From Bacteroidales bacterium UBA1800 (GTDB lineage Bacteria; Bacteroidota; Bacteroidia; Bacteroidales; VadinHA17): DNA of 64,000 nt. The notes beneath the pieces were generated by a model that was given only the letters and a program-made list of their open reading frames with translations, was not told where the DNA came from and did not search any database. The position numbers were made by a program, and so were the translations under genes. Below, in pieces: positions 1 through 9,447 of the stretch (positions within the stretch are counted from its first letter, which is position 1; the number at the start of each line of letters is the position of its first letter). Location of the stretch: positions 406 to 64,405 of the forward strand of contig DCFQ01000091.1 of NCBI GenBank assembly GCA_002319915.1, written 5' to 3'.

Positions 1-629
1 CCACCACCCACAAAACCCTGCGCGGCCCACGCGGAGGTATGATCCTGGTCGGGAAGGATTTCGAAAACCCGTGGGGCATTAAAACCCCGAAAGGTGAAAC
101 CAAGATGTTCACGGCCATGCTCGATTCGGCCGTATTCCCGGGAGTACAGGGCGGACCGCTCGAACATGTGATCGCGTCAAAAGCCGTCTCTTTCGGGGAA
201 GCCCTTACTCCCGAATTCACGGATTACCAGGTGCAGGTCAAGAACAATGCAGAGATCATGGCAAAAGCCTTTATGGACAAAGGCTACAAGGTGGTTTCGG
301 ATGGGACCGACAACCATCTGCTGCTGATCGATCTGAGGACCAAATTTCCTGAAATAACGGGAAAGAAGGTTGAGAATACACTGGTACGGGCCCACATAAC
401 CGTGAACAAGAACATGGTCCCGTTCGACACCAGGTCTCCTTTTCAGACCTCGGGACTGAGAGTGGGCACCCCGGCTGTTACGACCAGGGGTCTGACCGGC
501 AAGCATATGGGCATCATTGTTGACCTGATAGACGAGGTCATTTCGGATATTGAAAATGAATCCGTAATAGCGAATGTCGGGGAAAAAGTGGTCAGCATGA
601 TGAAATCATTTCCCCTATTTGCATACTGA
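1..629 (+). CDS. glyA: Serine hydroxymethyltransferase, C-terminal part (5' truncated by window edge)
   Basis: This cytosolic PLP enzyme interconverts serine and glycine while loading one-carbon units on tetrahydrofolate. The reading frame is open from base 3 and begins inside the cofactor motif [12 protein letters not shown]. The codon at 12-14 is the lysine that forms the PLP Schiff base in this family. About 208 C-terminal residues follow, including the conserved stretch around [12 protein letters not shown] and the GTPAVTTRG segment near the end, which fits a normal family C terminus. The N-terminal half lies left of the window, so start, promoter and upstream neighbour are unknown. The gene ends convergently with tonB, about 50 bp away, and I see no strong terminator between them. 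Confidence 0.97.
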   Translation, partial: TTHKTLRGPRGGMILVGKDFENPWGIKTPKGETKMFTAMLDSAVFPGVQGGPLEHVIASKAVSFGEALTPEFTDYQVQVKNNAEIMAKAFMDKGYKVVSDGTDNHLLLIDLRTKFPEITGKKVENTLVRAHITVNKNMVPFDTRSPFQTSGLRVGTPAVTTRGLTGKHMGIIVDLIDEVISDIENESVIANVGEKVVSMMKSFPLFAY

Positions 630-680
630 AACGGAGCCTATCGGCGCAGAATGTAACTCTAAGCTGCTTGCCAAGGAAAA

Positions 681-1577
681 TTACCTGAGGATAAATGTGT
701 AAACAATAGTGCCTTTTTGAACGACCGGGGCATCAGGCTTAGGATTGAACCTGGCCTTCATTGCTGCATCCTTTGCAAGCTTGAGAAGGTTTTCATTGAG
801 CGTGGTTGAACCTTTGGTCCCGGGGTTGGCCTGAATTACTTTCCCGGACCTGTCGACGCTTACCTCGACGACAACGCGGCCCTCCTCCTGGGTATCATAT
901 TTTGGTGTCGGCAGTGATAAAAATCCGCGGCCTTCAAGATTGTAAGAAACAGCACTTCCCTCGGTCCCGTTTCCGGTGCCCTCACCCCTTATCTTCGAAT
1001 CGACCGAGCCGTACGGTACCCCCTGGTTGCCGGGTCCGCCTCCCTCACCTTCACCCTTCGAATCTGTCCCTGAAGCCTTCGATCCTGCAAGGGCATTTTT
1101 CGTACGGTTCTTAATATCGGCTTCCCTCTTTTGCTCTGCCTCGATCCTTTTCCTCTCAAGTTCAGCCTGTTCCCTGGCTTTCCTGTCAGCCTCCGCCTGT
1201 TCCCGGATCTTTCTGTCAGCTTCGATCTTCTCAAGCTTCCTCTTTTCAGCTTCCGGATCAACCTTCTTTACTTCAGGGGCTTCCTCGTTATTCTGGGTGA
1301 GCATCGGTTGATCATTCTGCACCTTTACAACCCTTTTCGGGGGAGGAGCAGCCTCCACCCTCGATGGAGGAGGAGATGGTTCAACAAGCCCTGTCCCTGT
1401 TTCATCTGTACCGAAATTGACGAGTATTCCTTGTTCTCTTTCGGGAGGTTTCGGAGGAGTGAAGGCAAATACTATAAGGACTATCAGCAGTGCAATGTGA
1501 ACAACTGCCGTTCCGGCTATTCCCTTCCCCTTTTCCGAAGGTACCCGCCTCAATTCACTATTTTGGAGATGTCGCAA
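681..1577 (-). CDS. tonB: TonB-family energy transducer with TolA-like charged middle region
   Basis: TonB couples the inner-membrane proton motive force, through ExbB/ExbD, to outer-membrane receptors. This 298-residue protein has one N-terminal membrane segment (about 20-40). It is followed by a proline-rich stretch with PPKPP and PPPP runs (41-82), a highly charged Glu/Lys/Arg segment likely to be helical (105-160), a Gly/Ser/Glu-rich linker (165-215) and a C-terminal TonB domain (about 222-298). The long charged helix resembles TolA more than classical TonB, so a Tol-Pal-like envelope role is possible. Its start overlaps the end of exbD by 20 bp, which places it last in an exbB-exbD-tonB operon and suggests translational coupling. 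Confidence 0.9.
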   Translation of the reverse strand: MRHLQNSELRRVPSEKGKGIAGTAVVHIALLIVLIVFAFTPPKPPEREQGILVNFGTDETGTGLVEPSPPPSRVEAAPPPKRVVKVQNDQPMLTQNNEEAPEVKKVDPEAEKRKLEKIEADRKIREQAEADRKAREQAELERKRIEAEQKREADIKNRTKNALAGSKASGTDSKGEGEGGGPGNQGVPYGSVDSKIRGEGTGNGTEGSAVSYNLEGRGFLSLPTPKYDTQEEGRVVVEVSVDRSGKVIQANPGTKGSTTLNENLLKLAKDAAMKARFNPKPDAPVVQKGTIVYTFILR

Positions 1578-1953
1578 TTATCAGCTTGTAATTATTGGCC
1601 TGGGCAATATTAAGTATTTGGACTACATTTTCAAATGGAACAGACTTATCGGCATGCAGGGCAATGTAAATCTCCGGGTTCTTCCCCAGCTTCTGTTTAA
1701 GGATTGTTTCAAGGCTCTGGAGATCATTCACCTGCTGCTGTTCGACATAAAGCTTCAGATCGCTTGTAATGGAAACCGAGGTCTGCGGTTTGGCAGACGT
1801 TTGTGAGGAGCCTTTGGGCAGTAAAAGCTTAAGCGCGGTAGGGTGGACCAGGGTCGATGTCAGCATAAAGAAAATAAGAAGGTTGAATACCACATCAGTC
1901 ATTCCTACCGAACTGAAATTCACACTGACCTTATTTCTTGACGATATTGCCAT
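1558..1953 (-). CDS. exbD: ExbD/TolR-family proton-channel subunit
   Basis: This 131-residue protein has the ExbD/TolR layout: a short cytoplasmic N terminus, one membrane segment (about 18-36) and a periplasmic domain. The motif MTDVVFNLLIFFML carries an aspartate at residue 20, at the membrane entrance, corresponding to the essential proton-path aspartate of E. coli ExbD. It begins one base after the exbB stop and overlaps the next gene, tonB, so the three are almost certainly co-transcribed. ExbD and TolR cannot be separated by sequence alone; the adjacent TonB-type C-terminal domain favours ExbD. Confidence 0.93.
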   Translation of the reverse strand: MAISSRNKVSVNFSSVGMTDVVFNLLIFFMLTSTLVHPTALKLLLPKGSSQTSAKPQTSVSITSDLKLYVEQQQVNDLQSLETILKQKLGKNPEIYIALHADKSVPFENVVQILNIAQANNYKLIIATSPK

Positions 1954-1954
1954 C

Positions 1955-2647
1955 TCAGCGTCCTGTTTTTAAAGGTTCATTCAGAATATCCATAAATTCA
2001 GTGAGTGTGGCTTCAAGGTTAAAGACAACCTTTTCGACCCTTACAACAAGCGTGTTATATCCGAAATATCCCAGGATGCCGATGATCAGGCCAGCAACCG
2101 TGGTTATAAGGGCAGTGTAAATACCGTCGGAAAGAAGGGAGACTTCAATATTGTTCCCTGCTTGTGCCATTGCGTAAAATGACTGGACCATTCCGATGAC
2201 TGTCCCGAGGAAGCCGAGCATAGGCTCTGCTCCGGTGATGGTGGCAAGAGTGGGAAACCCCCTCTCAAGCTTCGAGATCTCAAGCTTGCCGACATTTTCA
2301 ATTGCCGTGCTTATATCCTGGAGGGGTCTGCCCAGCCGGTTCACGCCCTTTTCAATCATCCTGGCGGAAGGAGAGTCGGTCGATCTGCAAAGTGCCAAAG
2401 CAGCCTCCAGCTTTCCGTCATAAATATAATCCTTGATGCGGTTCATGAAATTTATATCCTCTTTTGCAGCTTTTCTGATCACAAAATACCTTTCGAAAAA
2501 GATATAGGCAGCCACAAGGGACAATAGCATTATGGGGATCATGACCCATCCTCCCTTAACGGCAAAATCCAGAAGTGTCAGATCGGAGGCCGCAGGATTT
2601 TGTGTCGCAGCAGGCCCCTGCTGTAGTAACATTAGACCAAATGACAT
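1955..2647 (-). CDS. exbB: ExbB/TolQ/MotA-family proton channel protein
   Basis: This 230-residue inner-membrane protein is the pentamer-forming partner of ExbD. It has a first membrane segment near 33-52, a cytoplasmic region, and two more membrane segments near 140-160 and 175-197. The stretch around EPMLGFLGTVIGMVQSF is the conserved ExbB/TolQ signature before transmembrane segment 2. It is the first gene of exbB-exbD-tonB. The 137-bp region upstream holds a 14-bp perfect palindrome and a TAAATTTG on the same strand at 2780-2773, which matches the Bacteroidota -7 box but lacks a convincing -33 element at the right distance. Confidence 0.93.
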   Translation of the reverse strand: MSFGLMLLQQGPAATQNPAASDLTLLDFAVKGGWVMIPIMLLSLVAAYIFFERYFVIRKAAKEDINFMNRIKDYIYDGKLEAALALCRSTDSPSARMIEKGVNRLGRPLQDISTAIENVGKLEISKLERGFPTLATITGAEPMLGFLGTVIGMVQSFYAMAQAGNNIEVSLLSDGIYTALITTVAGLIIGILGYFGYNTLVVRVEKVVFNLEATLTEFMDILNEPLKTGR

Positions 2648-2665
2648 ATTTTAACCACTTTTAAT

Positions 2666-2679
2666 TTGTTAATTAACAA
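2666..2679. repeat. 14-bp perfect palindrome upstream of exbB
   Basis: TTGTTAATTAACAA is its own reverse complement and lies 19 bp upstream of the exbB start. Its core TTGTTAATTA recurs at the rnfA 3' end (14449-14458). It could be an operator for a dimeric regulator or a chance AT-rich palindrome. The position fits an operator, but nothing else supports one. Confidence 0.35.
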
Positions 2680-2784
2680 GAATTTAACCTTCACGGATTA
2701 TTTTCATGGCCGAAGGTATTAAAAAACGTAAAAACCATGTTGTCTATTATCCGCTGTTAATAACAAAAAGGTCAAATTTATCAA

Positions 2785-5700
2785 CTACTTCTTTTTCGGT
2801 TTTACCTCCTCCTCTTTTTTCATCGGTGAAGATTCCTTCTTCTTCAGCAGGTCCGAGAACTTGTTGAAATCCTCCTTGTAGAAAACGCCCAGTCCCTGGG
2901 TATAAGGGAACTGTCGGCCAGTGTAGGGATTGTTGTACCGGTTGAATACCTTGAACCTGATCTTGTCTGTGATCTTGTATTCAATATCAAAATCGCCTGT
3001 TATAGGCTCCCCATAAACACTGTTGGCTCCCCTTACGTCAAAATTGCCGTTGATCGAGACCTTGTCGTTGAGCAGCTGCGTCGACAGGGCAACCTGAAGT
3101 TCCTGAGAATTGATCTCATTGTTGCTAGGCCTGTAGACAAATCCCAGGTTGAAATCCTTGCTTATCTTCGAAAGCCAGTTGCTCAGCTGGTTGGAGAGCA
3201 TTTCGGTCGTTGTGGAGGCCATGGCCGATGTCCCGCTTGCACCTGCTCCTGAGGAGGACCTGAAGTTGGGATCGGCATAGAAGCTGTTCATCACCAGAAG
3301 GTACAGGAATTGCTTGCTGAGCTCGTCTGGTGTCGCTATTGCATTCTGGAGGTATGTCTTGGTCTCTTCATCGGCATTTGGAAGAATTATATTGAATCCG
3401 ACAACAGGGCTGAAGAGATTTCCTGAAAGATTAAGCTGCGGCTCAACGCTGATCCTCTGGTTGTACCTCTCATCCTGAAGGATGGGAAACAGTGATGTCT
3501 TGAGGTTTTTATAACTTGCTTTAAGATCGATTTCTGCCTTTGACATATCGCCGTTGAACGTTATCTTGCCGCCGCTCTCCACCTCGAACCTCTTATTCAG
3601 GAGGCTCTTAAGGGTGAACAGGTAATCACCCTGTGAAATGGTGTAATCTCCGTAAACCTTGAATTCCCCCTTCTTGTTCAGGCTGATATTGAGCTTCCCT
3701 TCACCTTTCCCCTTTATAACGTCCCCGGCTATAGGATCGATGAGTAGCTGGACTTCGGCATCGGGTGTCACATCCAGGTCAAATGTAAGCTCAAGCTTTG
3801 AAGATGTGGTCTGCACCTGGGCAACTATTGTCTTCCTGGATTCTTCCTTCCTGACAGAGTCTGAGTTGACAAACGTCACGAAAGGGTGCTCGGTAACTGT
3901 CAGACCCATATTCAGGGGAATGAAGAACTTTGTTCCCTTGCCCACCTTCGCCGAAATCTCAAACGCGAGGGTGTTTTGGTCACTTTTGATGGAGCAGACT
4001 CCTGTCGCATAAGCTGTTCCGTAGAAAAGCTGGTTGTCTTTGGCCTGAGTATTGAGCACAAGGACCGGGTTTTTTTCCATATTCACCGTCAGGTCGGCAG
4101 TGTAATCCCTGAACGATTTATGATGTATTGCACCCGTCAATGTACCGGAATTGCCTTTCTCATCAGTAACCTTCAGATTCCTGAACCTGATGCCGGTCTT
4201 ATCAAAATATATGGAATCGTTGATCCTGTATTTAGTCTGAAGATAGTTGATCTTCATCGAAGTATTCTCCGCCATCATGGCCCCTTTCATTACGAGTGCA
4301 TTCAACTGGCCCGACAGATTAACCCTCCCAGTAACAGTGCCTGTGATCCCTGACGCAAAAAAGCTGAGAAGCGGATTGAGTGCCTCCACCGGCAGTCGGG
4401 AAGTCAGAATGTCAAGATCGACCTTCCCCGACTCGGGATTATAAGTCCCGGTAACATCGAGGTTCCTGATCCCCTTCAGGTTATTGCGGGCGGTAATGTC
4501 GACAACCCTGTTTCCCTTGTTCCATGCAGATACTGTCGATATGTCGCCGTAATCGGCCCCCAGGATGGAAAATCCCTTCACGGCAAGATTGCTTTGAATG
4601 ACCGGGTTCCTGAGAACATTGGACAGGACGATATTTCCGCTCACTATGCCCTTTGGGTCGAACGGGATCTGGGTTACGGACGTGTTGCCCGGTTTCATGT
4701 TCCCCCTGCTCAGCGGGCTAATATCGATGCCATTGAACATTACCCGAAGGGTATCAGCCGGGTTTTCCGAAACCGTGCCGTTAATGGCATACATATTATT
4801 ACCGTTGACCAGGGTGAATTTGTTGACGGTAACGGAAGAAGTGTCCATAATTACGGATGACTGGCTTATTCTCCAGAGGTTATTCCTGGTAAAGACTTCC
4901 GAAGAATCGATATTCACTGTCAGGATGGCACCTTTTGTCGCTTTCGGGTTCCGGGCAAACTGGCCCGCGGCCCTAAATGCTCCCGTGTTAAGGACCTTGT
5001 CCTTGTTGTCCCAGTTGAGCCTGAAATTGAAACTGTCGGGCCTCACACCGAAGATAATCCTGAAATCCTTTATCTCGGATTGTCCAAGGACCGAAAGTGA
5101 TGAGCTCTTCACTCCGAGGTCGAACCGGTCCCCGGAATACGTGCCATCGACGGACAAATCACGAAAAACATTGTTCATGAATCCCAGGCTGGAACTCTTT
5201 GCAGAGATGAAGATAAGGCTGTCCTGCGTGAATATGCCGTTTATTGAAGTGCCGGGTGAAAAGTGAACTCCGGTATTGAAGAAGTCGTTGATCTTATCGG
5301 TGTTTTTGAAATTGGCCGTGATCCTGAAATCATTCCTGGCCTCTCCCTTCACAGGGGGAGGAGGGGTGAACTCTGCAGGAATAAGGGTAGCCATAGCCGA
5401 TTTAACGACATTGCCGACAGCCCCGAAATTGTAATAACCCCTTAATTCGGCATCGACGAAGTCGGTCCTTAGTGAAATTGCCGGCTTGTTGGAATCATTG
5501 AAGGCTTTAAGTGAAAAATCGTACAGCTCGAGCTTGCTGTTGTACCTTATGATCGTCGAGTTGAGCATTTTGATCTCCCCGAAAAGGTTGTCGATGCTGT
5601 TCCCCCGGAAATTTGCAGTAAGCAGCATCGAGAGCCGGGAGGAGGTGTCTGATTTTTCAAAATTAAGCCTGTGGAGATTTGCATTTGCCATGTTCAGGGT

Positions 5701-7269
5701 GAAATCAAACTCTGGAAGCTCATTTCTGAAATCAAACATGCCGAGCAGATCCATCCTGATATTCTTCTCGGAAATCTTAATGCTTCCGTCCCAGGTTTTT
5801 TCGGTGAAGTCACCTTTCAGCGCAACATTCCTGTATGTGTATTTATTCAGTTCCAGACTGTCGATATTTCCTGTCAGGCTTCCTTCTATTGTACGGTTTG
5901 AAGAGGCTGTTCCGTCGATGTTTGCCTCCATGCTTATCTTCCCCAGGAGTTCACTGTTTCCAGTAACTGTGCCAAGGTCGATATTGCTCCCGGCAACAAG
6001 CCCCTTGATCCTGAACATATTTTTCCCGAAAGGGCGCAATGAGATGTCGGTATGAAGACTCCCCAACTCTGTTCTGAAGCGTCCGTATGCCACAAAATCT
6101 GAAATGAACCCTGTGAAGCTTCCACTGAATGAGATATCTCCCATCTTGCCGGCAATGTCGGGGAGTTCAATCTTCCTGCTGCCCGGCAACACAGGTTTTT
6201 CGAAATCCCTTGCATTGGTGACAAGGTTGTTGACTGCCACGTGGATAAAGGTGTTATTGATATCGGGAAGCCCGGAGAAATCGAAATCACAGTCGAGGCT
6301 GCTGTGGTTCCTGAGCGATACCTTGATATCACGTCCCTTCAGTTCCGCCACGGTCCCGAACACTCTTCCCGAAATTACCACCTGTTCATCGGATCCTTTA
6401 AGGAACGGGACAAAGTACCTCAGGTCGCTTGCACTTATGAGTGATTTTTCCAGGAGGACATCGAGCCTCACCTCATCGGTAAACTTCCCGAACGACCCGG
6501 CAGAGTCGCCGGTCAGTTTTACATAATCGGCATTTATTATCGAGCTGTCACAATTCAGGAATATCTTTCCGAACCTGTAACTGTTCCTGGCAATGACAAT
6601 ATCACTGCTGAATCCGCGCACAACGAAGCCCCCTGATTCTCTGAATGACAGCTTTCTGACATCCAGGACAGTGGAGTCATTCCTGATTTTGAAGTTGTTT
6701 ATCGAGCAGGCGATGTCCGAAGCATGAAGATTGTTGAAATCGATAGGAGTTGCCGTTGCAGGGGCAGATTTCCTCAGGAGTAGGAACCTTCCATCCGACA
6801 CCGAGATCCTGTCGATGGTCACTTCTGCCGCCTTGGCCTGTGGGCCTGCTGTATCCGCTGATTTTCCCAGCATGTCAAGGTACCAGGTAAGGTTCATCAG
6901 GCCGGTCGAATCGCTGATCAGCCCTACTGAAACATCCGAGAGGTCAACCTGTCCGAGCCTGAAGATCCTGTTCCTGAAATCAAGCCTTCTCAGACCCGCA
7001 GAGATCCTACTGGAATAGATAAGGGTATCATTGTTCCTGTCCTTGATAAGGAGGTCGCTGATCAGGAGCTTGTTAAAAAAAGAAAACTCTATTTTGCCGA
7101 TTGAAATGGTCGATTTGATCTGGTCGGAGAAATGACTTGTTATTCTTTTAACAATGAATGTCTGAACCTGAGGGGTGCGGAGCAGGAGGTAGAAGAATGT
7201 CGGTACCAGCAGCAGTGTGCCGGCAAACATAATGAAATACTTAACCGATTTTTTAATACTTTTGAGCAC
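2785..7269 (-). CDS. tamB: Translocation and assembly module protein TamB (DUF490)
   Basis: TamB-family proteins are long envelope-spanning beta-rich proteins anchored in the inner membrane. They have been linked to outer-membrane protein assembly and to phospholipid transport across the periplasm. The protein has a lysine-rich N terminus, one membrane segment (about 13-30), the characteristic sequence RTPQVQTFIVKRI after it, more than 1,000 residues of repetitive beta-strand sequence, and a C-terminal DUF490 domain. The tail is Lys/Glu rich. The frame is open up to a TTG at 7284. I chose the GTG at 7269 because it gives MLKSIKKSVKYF, a basic leader before the membrane segment; an ATG at 7230 would remove that leader. 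The length (about 1,494 residues) is normal for the family. It is transcribed divergently from tsaD with about 56 bp between starts and has no TamA partner in the window. Confidence 0.9.
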   Translation of the reverse strand: MLKSIKKSVKYFIMFAGTLLLVPTFFYLLLRTPQVQTFIVKRITSHFSDQIKSTISIGKIEFSFFNKLLISDLLIKDRNNDTLIYSSRISAGLRRLDFRNRIFRLGQVDLSDVSVGLISDSTGLMNLTWYLDMLGKSADTAGPQAKAAEVTIDRISVSDGRFLLLRKSAPATATPIDFNNLHASDIACSINNFKIRNDSTVLDVRKLSFRESGGFVVRGFSSDIVIARNSYRFGKIFLNCDSSIINADYVKLTGDSAGSFGKFTDEVRLDVLLEKSLISASDLRYFVPFLKGSDEQVVISGRVFGTVAELKGRDIKVSLRNHSSLDCDFDFSGLPDINNTFIHVAVNNLVTNARDFEKPVLPGSRKIELPDIAGKMGDISFSGSFTGFISDFVAYGRFRTELGSLHTDISLRPFGKNMFRIKGLVAGSNIDLGTVTGNSELLGKISMEANIDGTASSNRTIEGSLTGNIDSLELNKYTYRNVALKGDFTEKTWDGSIKISEKNIRMDLLGMFDFRNELPEFDFTLNMANANLHRLNFEKSDTSSRLSMLLTANFRGNSIDNLFGEIKMLNSTIIRYNSKLELYDFSLKAFNDSNKPAISLRTDFVDAELRGYYNFGAVGNVVKSAMATLIPAEFTPPPPVKGEARNDFRITANFKNTDKINDFFNTGVHFSPGTSINGIFTQDSLIFISAKSSSLGFMNNVFRDLSVDGTYSGDRFDLGVKSSSLSVLGQSEIKDFRIIFGVRPDSFNFRLNWDNKDKVLNTGAFRAAGQFARNPKATKGAILTVNIDSSEVFTRNNLWRISQSSVIMDTSSVTVNKFTLVNGNNMYAINGTVSENPADTLRVMFNGIDISPLSRGNMKPGNTSVTQIPFDPKGIVSGNIVLSNVLRNPVIQSNLAVKGFSILGADYGDISTVSAWNKGNRVVDITARNNLKGIRNLDVTGTYNPESGKVDLDILTSRLPVEALNPLLSFFASGITGTVTGRVNLSGQLNALVMKGAMMAENTSMKINYLQTKYRINDSIYFDKTGIRFRNLKVTDEKGNSGTLTGAIHHKSFRDYTADLTVNMEKNPVLVLNTQAKDNQLFYGTAYATGVCSIKSDQNTLAFEISAKVGKGTKFFIPLNMGLTVTEHPFVTFVNSDSVRKEESRKTIVAQVQTTSSKLELTFDLDVTPDAEVQLLIDPIAGDVIKGKGEGKLNISLNKKGEFKVYGDYTISQGDYLFTLKSLLNKRFEVESGGKITFNGDMSKAEIDLKASYKNLKTSLFPILQDERYNQRISVEPQLNLSGNLFSPVVGFNIILPNADEETKTYLQNAIATPDELSKQFLYLLVMNSFYADPNFRSSSGAGASGTSAMASTTTEMLSNQLSNWLSKISKDFNLGFVYRPSNNEINSQELQVALSTQLLNDKVSINGNFDVRGANSVYGEPITGDFDIEYKITDKIRFKVFNRYNNPYTGRQFPYTQGLGVFYKEDFNKFSDLLKKKESSPMKKEEEVKPKKK

Positions 7270-7325
7270 GAAAAACGGTATCAAAGAATACGTAAAATAA
7301 CCGAAAATATACGGAAAATCAAAGA

Positions 7326-8342
7326 ATGGCGGGGGTTACAATATTAGCGGTCGAATCATCCTGCGACGATACCTCGGTTGCCGTGGTGAGGGACGGCTAT
7401 GTCCTTTCGAACCTGATCGCCAATCAGGATATCCACAGGATGTATGGGGGAGTGGTGCCTGAACTGGCGTCCAGGGCCCACCAGGCAAATATTGTGCCCG
7501 TCACCGACCAGGCGATAAAACAGGCTGGCATAAAAATCGATGAAATCAATGCTGTAGCCTTTACGCGTGGACCCGGGCTGCTAGGTTCGCTGCTTGTCGG
7601 GACCTCCTTTGCGAAGGGGTTTGCGCTTGCCCGTAACCTCCCGCTGATCGATGTCAATCACCTGCAGGCGCATGTACTTGCAAACTTCATCCTCGAAAAA
7701 GGGAAGGAAGAGAATATCCCGCAGTTCCCGTTCCTCTGCCTGCTTGTCTCAGGCGGCCACACGAAGATCATAGTGCTCAGGGATTACCTCGACATGGAAG
7801 TGATAGGCAACACAATCGATGATGCAGCCGGGGAAGCTTTTGATAAATGCGGAAAAGTTATGGATTTCCCGTATCCTGCAGGGCCTTTGATCGATAAACT
7901 GGCTCACGAGGGTGACAGAAACGCATTTACTTTTGCAAGACCGTCGATCAGGGGGCTGGATTTCAGCTTCAGCGGGCTGAAAACATCATTCCTTTATTTC
8001 CTCAGGGACAATCTTAAGGAAAATGCCGGATTCATAGCCGACAGGAAGGCTGATCTCTGCGCTTCGCTTCAGAAAACCATAGTCAATATCCTGATGGCCA
8101 AGCTGATCAAGGCGTCGATTCAAACCGGCATCAGGCAGGTGGGTATAGCGGGGGGCGTTTCTGCAAATTCCGGCCTCAGGGAGGCAATTGCGGCAGAGGG
8201 TGAGAAGAGAGGATGGAAGATCTATATACCGCCTGTCAGGTATACAACCGATAATGCGGCGATGATCGGGATAACTGGTTATTACAAGTACCTGAAGAAC
8301 GATTTTGCCGGACAGGATGTAATACCGCTTGCCCGGATCTGA
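7326..8342 (+). CDS. tsaD: tRNA N6-adenosine threonylcarbamoyltransferase
   Basis: TsaD transfers the threonylcarbamoyl group to A37 of ANN-decoding tRNAs, an essential modification for codon-anticodon pairing. The protein is 338 residues, the usual size. It opens with the family signature ILAVESSCDDTSVAV, has the metal-binding NHLQAH motif (His112 and His116), the VSGGHT nucleotide motif near 142-146, the FSFSGLKTS motif, and TTDNAAM near the C terminus. No other tsa genes (tsaB, tsaC, tsaE) are visible here. A PanE-like gene follows after 22 bp, so the two may share a transcript. Confidence 0.97.
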   Translation: MAGVTILAVESSCDDTSVAVVRDGYVLSNLIANQDIHRMYGGVVPELASRAHQANIVPVTDQAIKQAGIKIDEINAVAFTRGPGLLGSLLVGTSFAKGFALARNLPLIDVNHLQAHVLANFILEKGKEENIPQFPFLCLLVSGGHTKIIVLRDYLDMEVIGNTIDDAAGEAFDKCGKVMDFPYPAGPLIDKLAHEGDRNAFTFARPSIRGLDFSFSGLKTSFLYFLRDNLKENAGFIADRKADLCASLQKTIVNILMAKLIKASIQTGIRQVGIAGGVSANSGLREAIAAEGEKRGWKIYIPPVRYTTDNAAMIGITGYYKYLKNDFAGQDVIPLARI

Positions 8343-8364
8343 TCTTACCTCATTTTTGTTGAAT

Positions 8365-9399
8365 ATGAAAAGCACTGATCTTTCCTTCCTTGTCATCGGA
8401 GCCGGGGCAATCGGTGGGATCACCGCAGCCCTATTGAAGAAGAATGGCTATGATGTTGAGATCATAGCAAAGTACGAGGACTATTCATCCCTTATCTCGG
8501 AACAGGGGATATGTGTCAGCGGAGTGTGCGGCAGCCACACTGTCAGGGTCCCTTCATGGCCCGGTATTTCGGGAGTGAGGAACAGGAAGGATGTGATACT
8601 TCATGCCACAAAGGCCAACGATCTTGCCGCTTCTGCACGTGAGGCCGTGCCTCTTCTCAAAAGCACCGGCATTATGGTATCCATGCAGAATGGTATCTGC
8701 GAGGAGGAACTGATTGCGATAGCGGGGAAGGGCCGGGTAGCCGGTTGTGTGACCGGATGGGGCGCAACCATGGAGGAGTGGGGGAAGCTGGCAATGACGT
8801 CAGGTGGTGATTTTATCCTTGGTTATCCTGACAGGGACCCCGACGAACTCCTTCACCTTGTTGCGGAAGCCATTTCCTGCATTGCTCCCGCAAGGGTTAC
8901 CGGTAATATTTTGGGACATAAGTACTCGAAGCTGGTGATAAACTCATGCATTACCTCCCTGGGCGCCGTATGCGGCCTCTTCCTCGGCGAAATGCTCAGG
9001 ATCCGGAAAGTGAGGAATATTTTTATTGAGATCATAAGGGAAGCCGTTGCGACTGCTGAAAAGAATAATATCAGGATGGAGATTTTCGCGGGGCGCCTCG
9101 ATTTCAGGAAGTTTGTTGCAGATCCCGGCTTTACCGGAGATTTGAAACGGCATATAATGATAAGGATAATAGGTTTCAGGTACCGCCGGCTGAAATCCTC
9201 GAGCCTTCAGTCGCTTGAACGGGGTAAACCTGCCGAAACGGACTGGCTGAACGGGTACATCGCCAGGAAGGGTTCTGAACAGGGTGTTGATGTTACTGTA
9301 AACAAAGCTGTTGCAGACATAATCCATGAGATCGAGGCCGGGAAAAGACCCATTTCCGTTTTAAATTTTGACGAATATGTATTCGATCGGTTTGATTGA
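8365..9399 (+). CDS. 2-dehydropantoate 2-reductase family protein (ApbA/PanE-like)
   Basis: This family uses NADPH to reduce ketopantoate to pantoate on the way to coenzyme A, although many homologues act on other 2-keto acids. The 344-residue protein begins with a Rossmann fold (VIGAGAIGG, about 10-18). It has the family segment HKYSKLVINS containing the conserved lysine, and near the C terminus an SSLQSLERGKPAETDWLNGYI-type motif that matches the PanE substrate-binding signature. An upstream in-frame ATG at 8329 would overlap tsaD by 14 bp; I prefer 8365 because the Rossmann strand begins just after it. No panB or panC is nearby, so the assignment to pantoate synthesis rests on family membership only. 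Confidence 0.8.
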   Translation: MKSTDLSFLVIGAGAIGGITAALLKKNGYDVEIIAKYEDYSSLISEQGICVSGVCGSHTVRVPSWPGISGVRNRKDVILHATKANDLAASAREAVPLLKSTGIMVSMQNGICEEELIAIAGKGRVAGCVTGWGATMEEWGKLAMTSGGDFILGYPDRDPDELLHLVAEAISCIAPARVTGNILGHKYSKLVINSCITSLGAVCGLFLGEMLRIRKVRNIFIEIIREAVATAEKNNIRMEIFAGRLDFRKFVADPGFTGDLKRHIMIRIIGFRYRRLKSSSLQSLERGKPAETDWLNGYIARKGSEQGVDVTVNKAVADIIHEIEAGKRPISVLNFDEYVFDRFD

Positions 9400-9447
9400 C
9401 TGATTGATAATCATCTAATATTTTCTAAATTCGGAGAAATTTTTCTC

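Noticed and set aside
8329..8364. Earlier start for the PanE-like gene at 8329
   Set aside because: It would overlap tsaD by 14 bp and add 12 residues before the Rossmann strand, with no family support.
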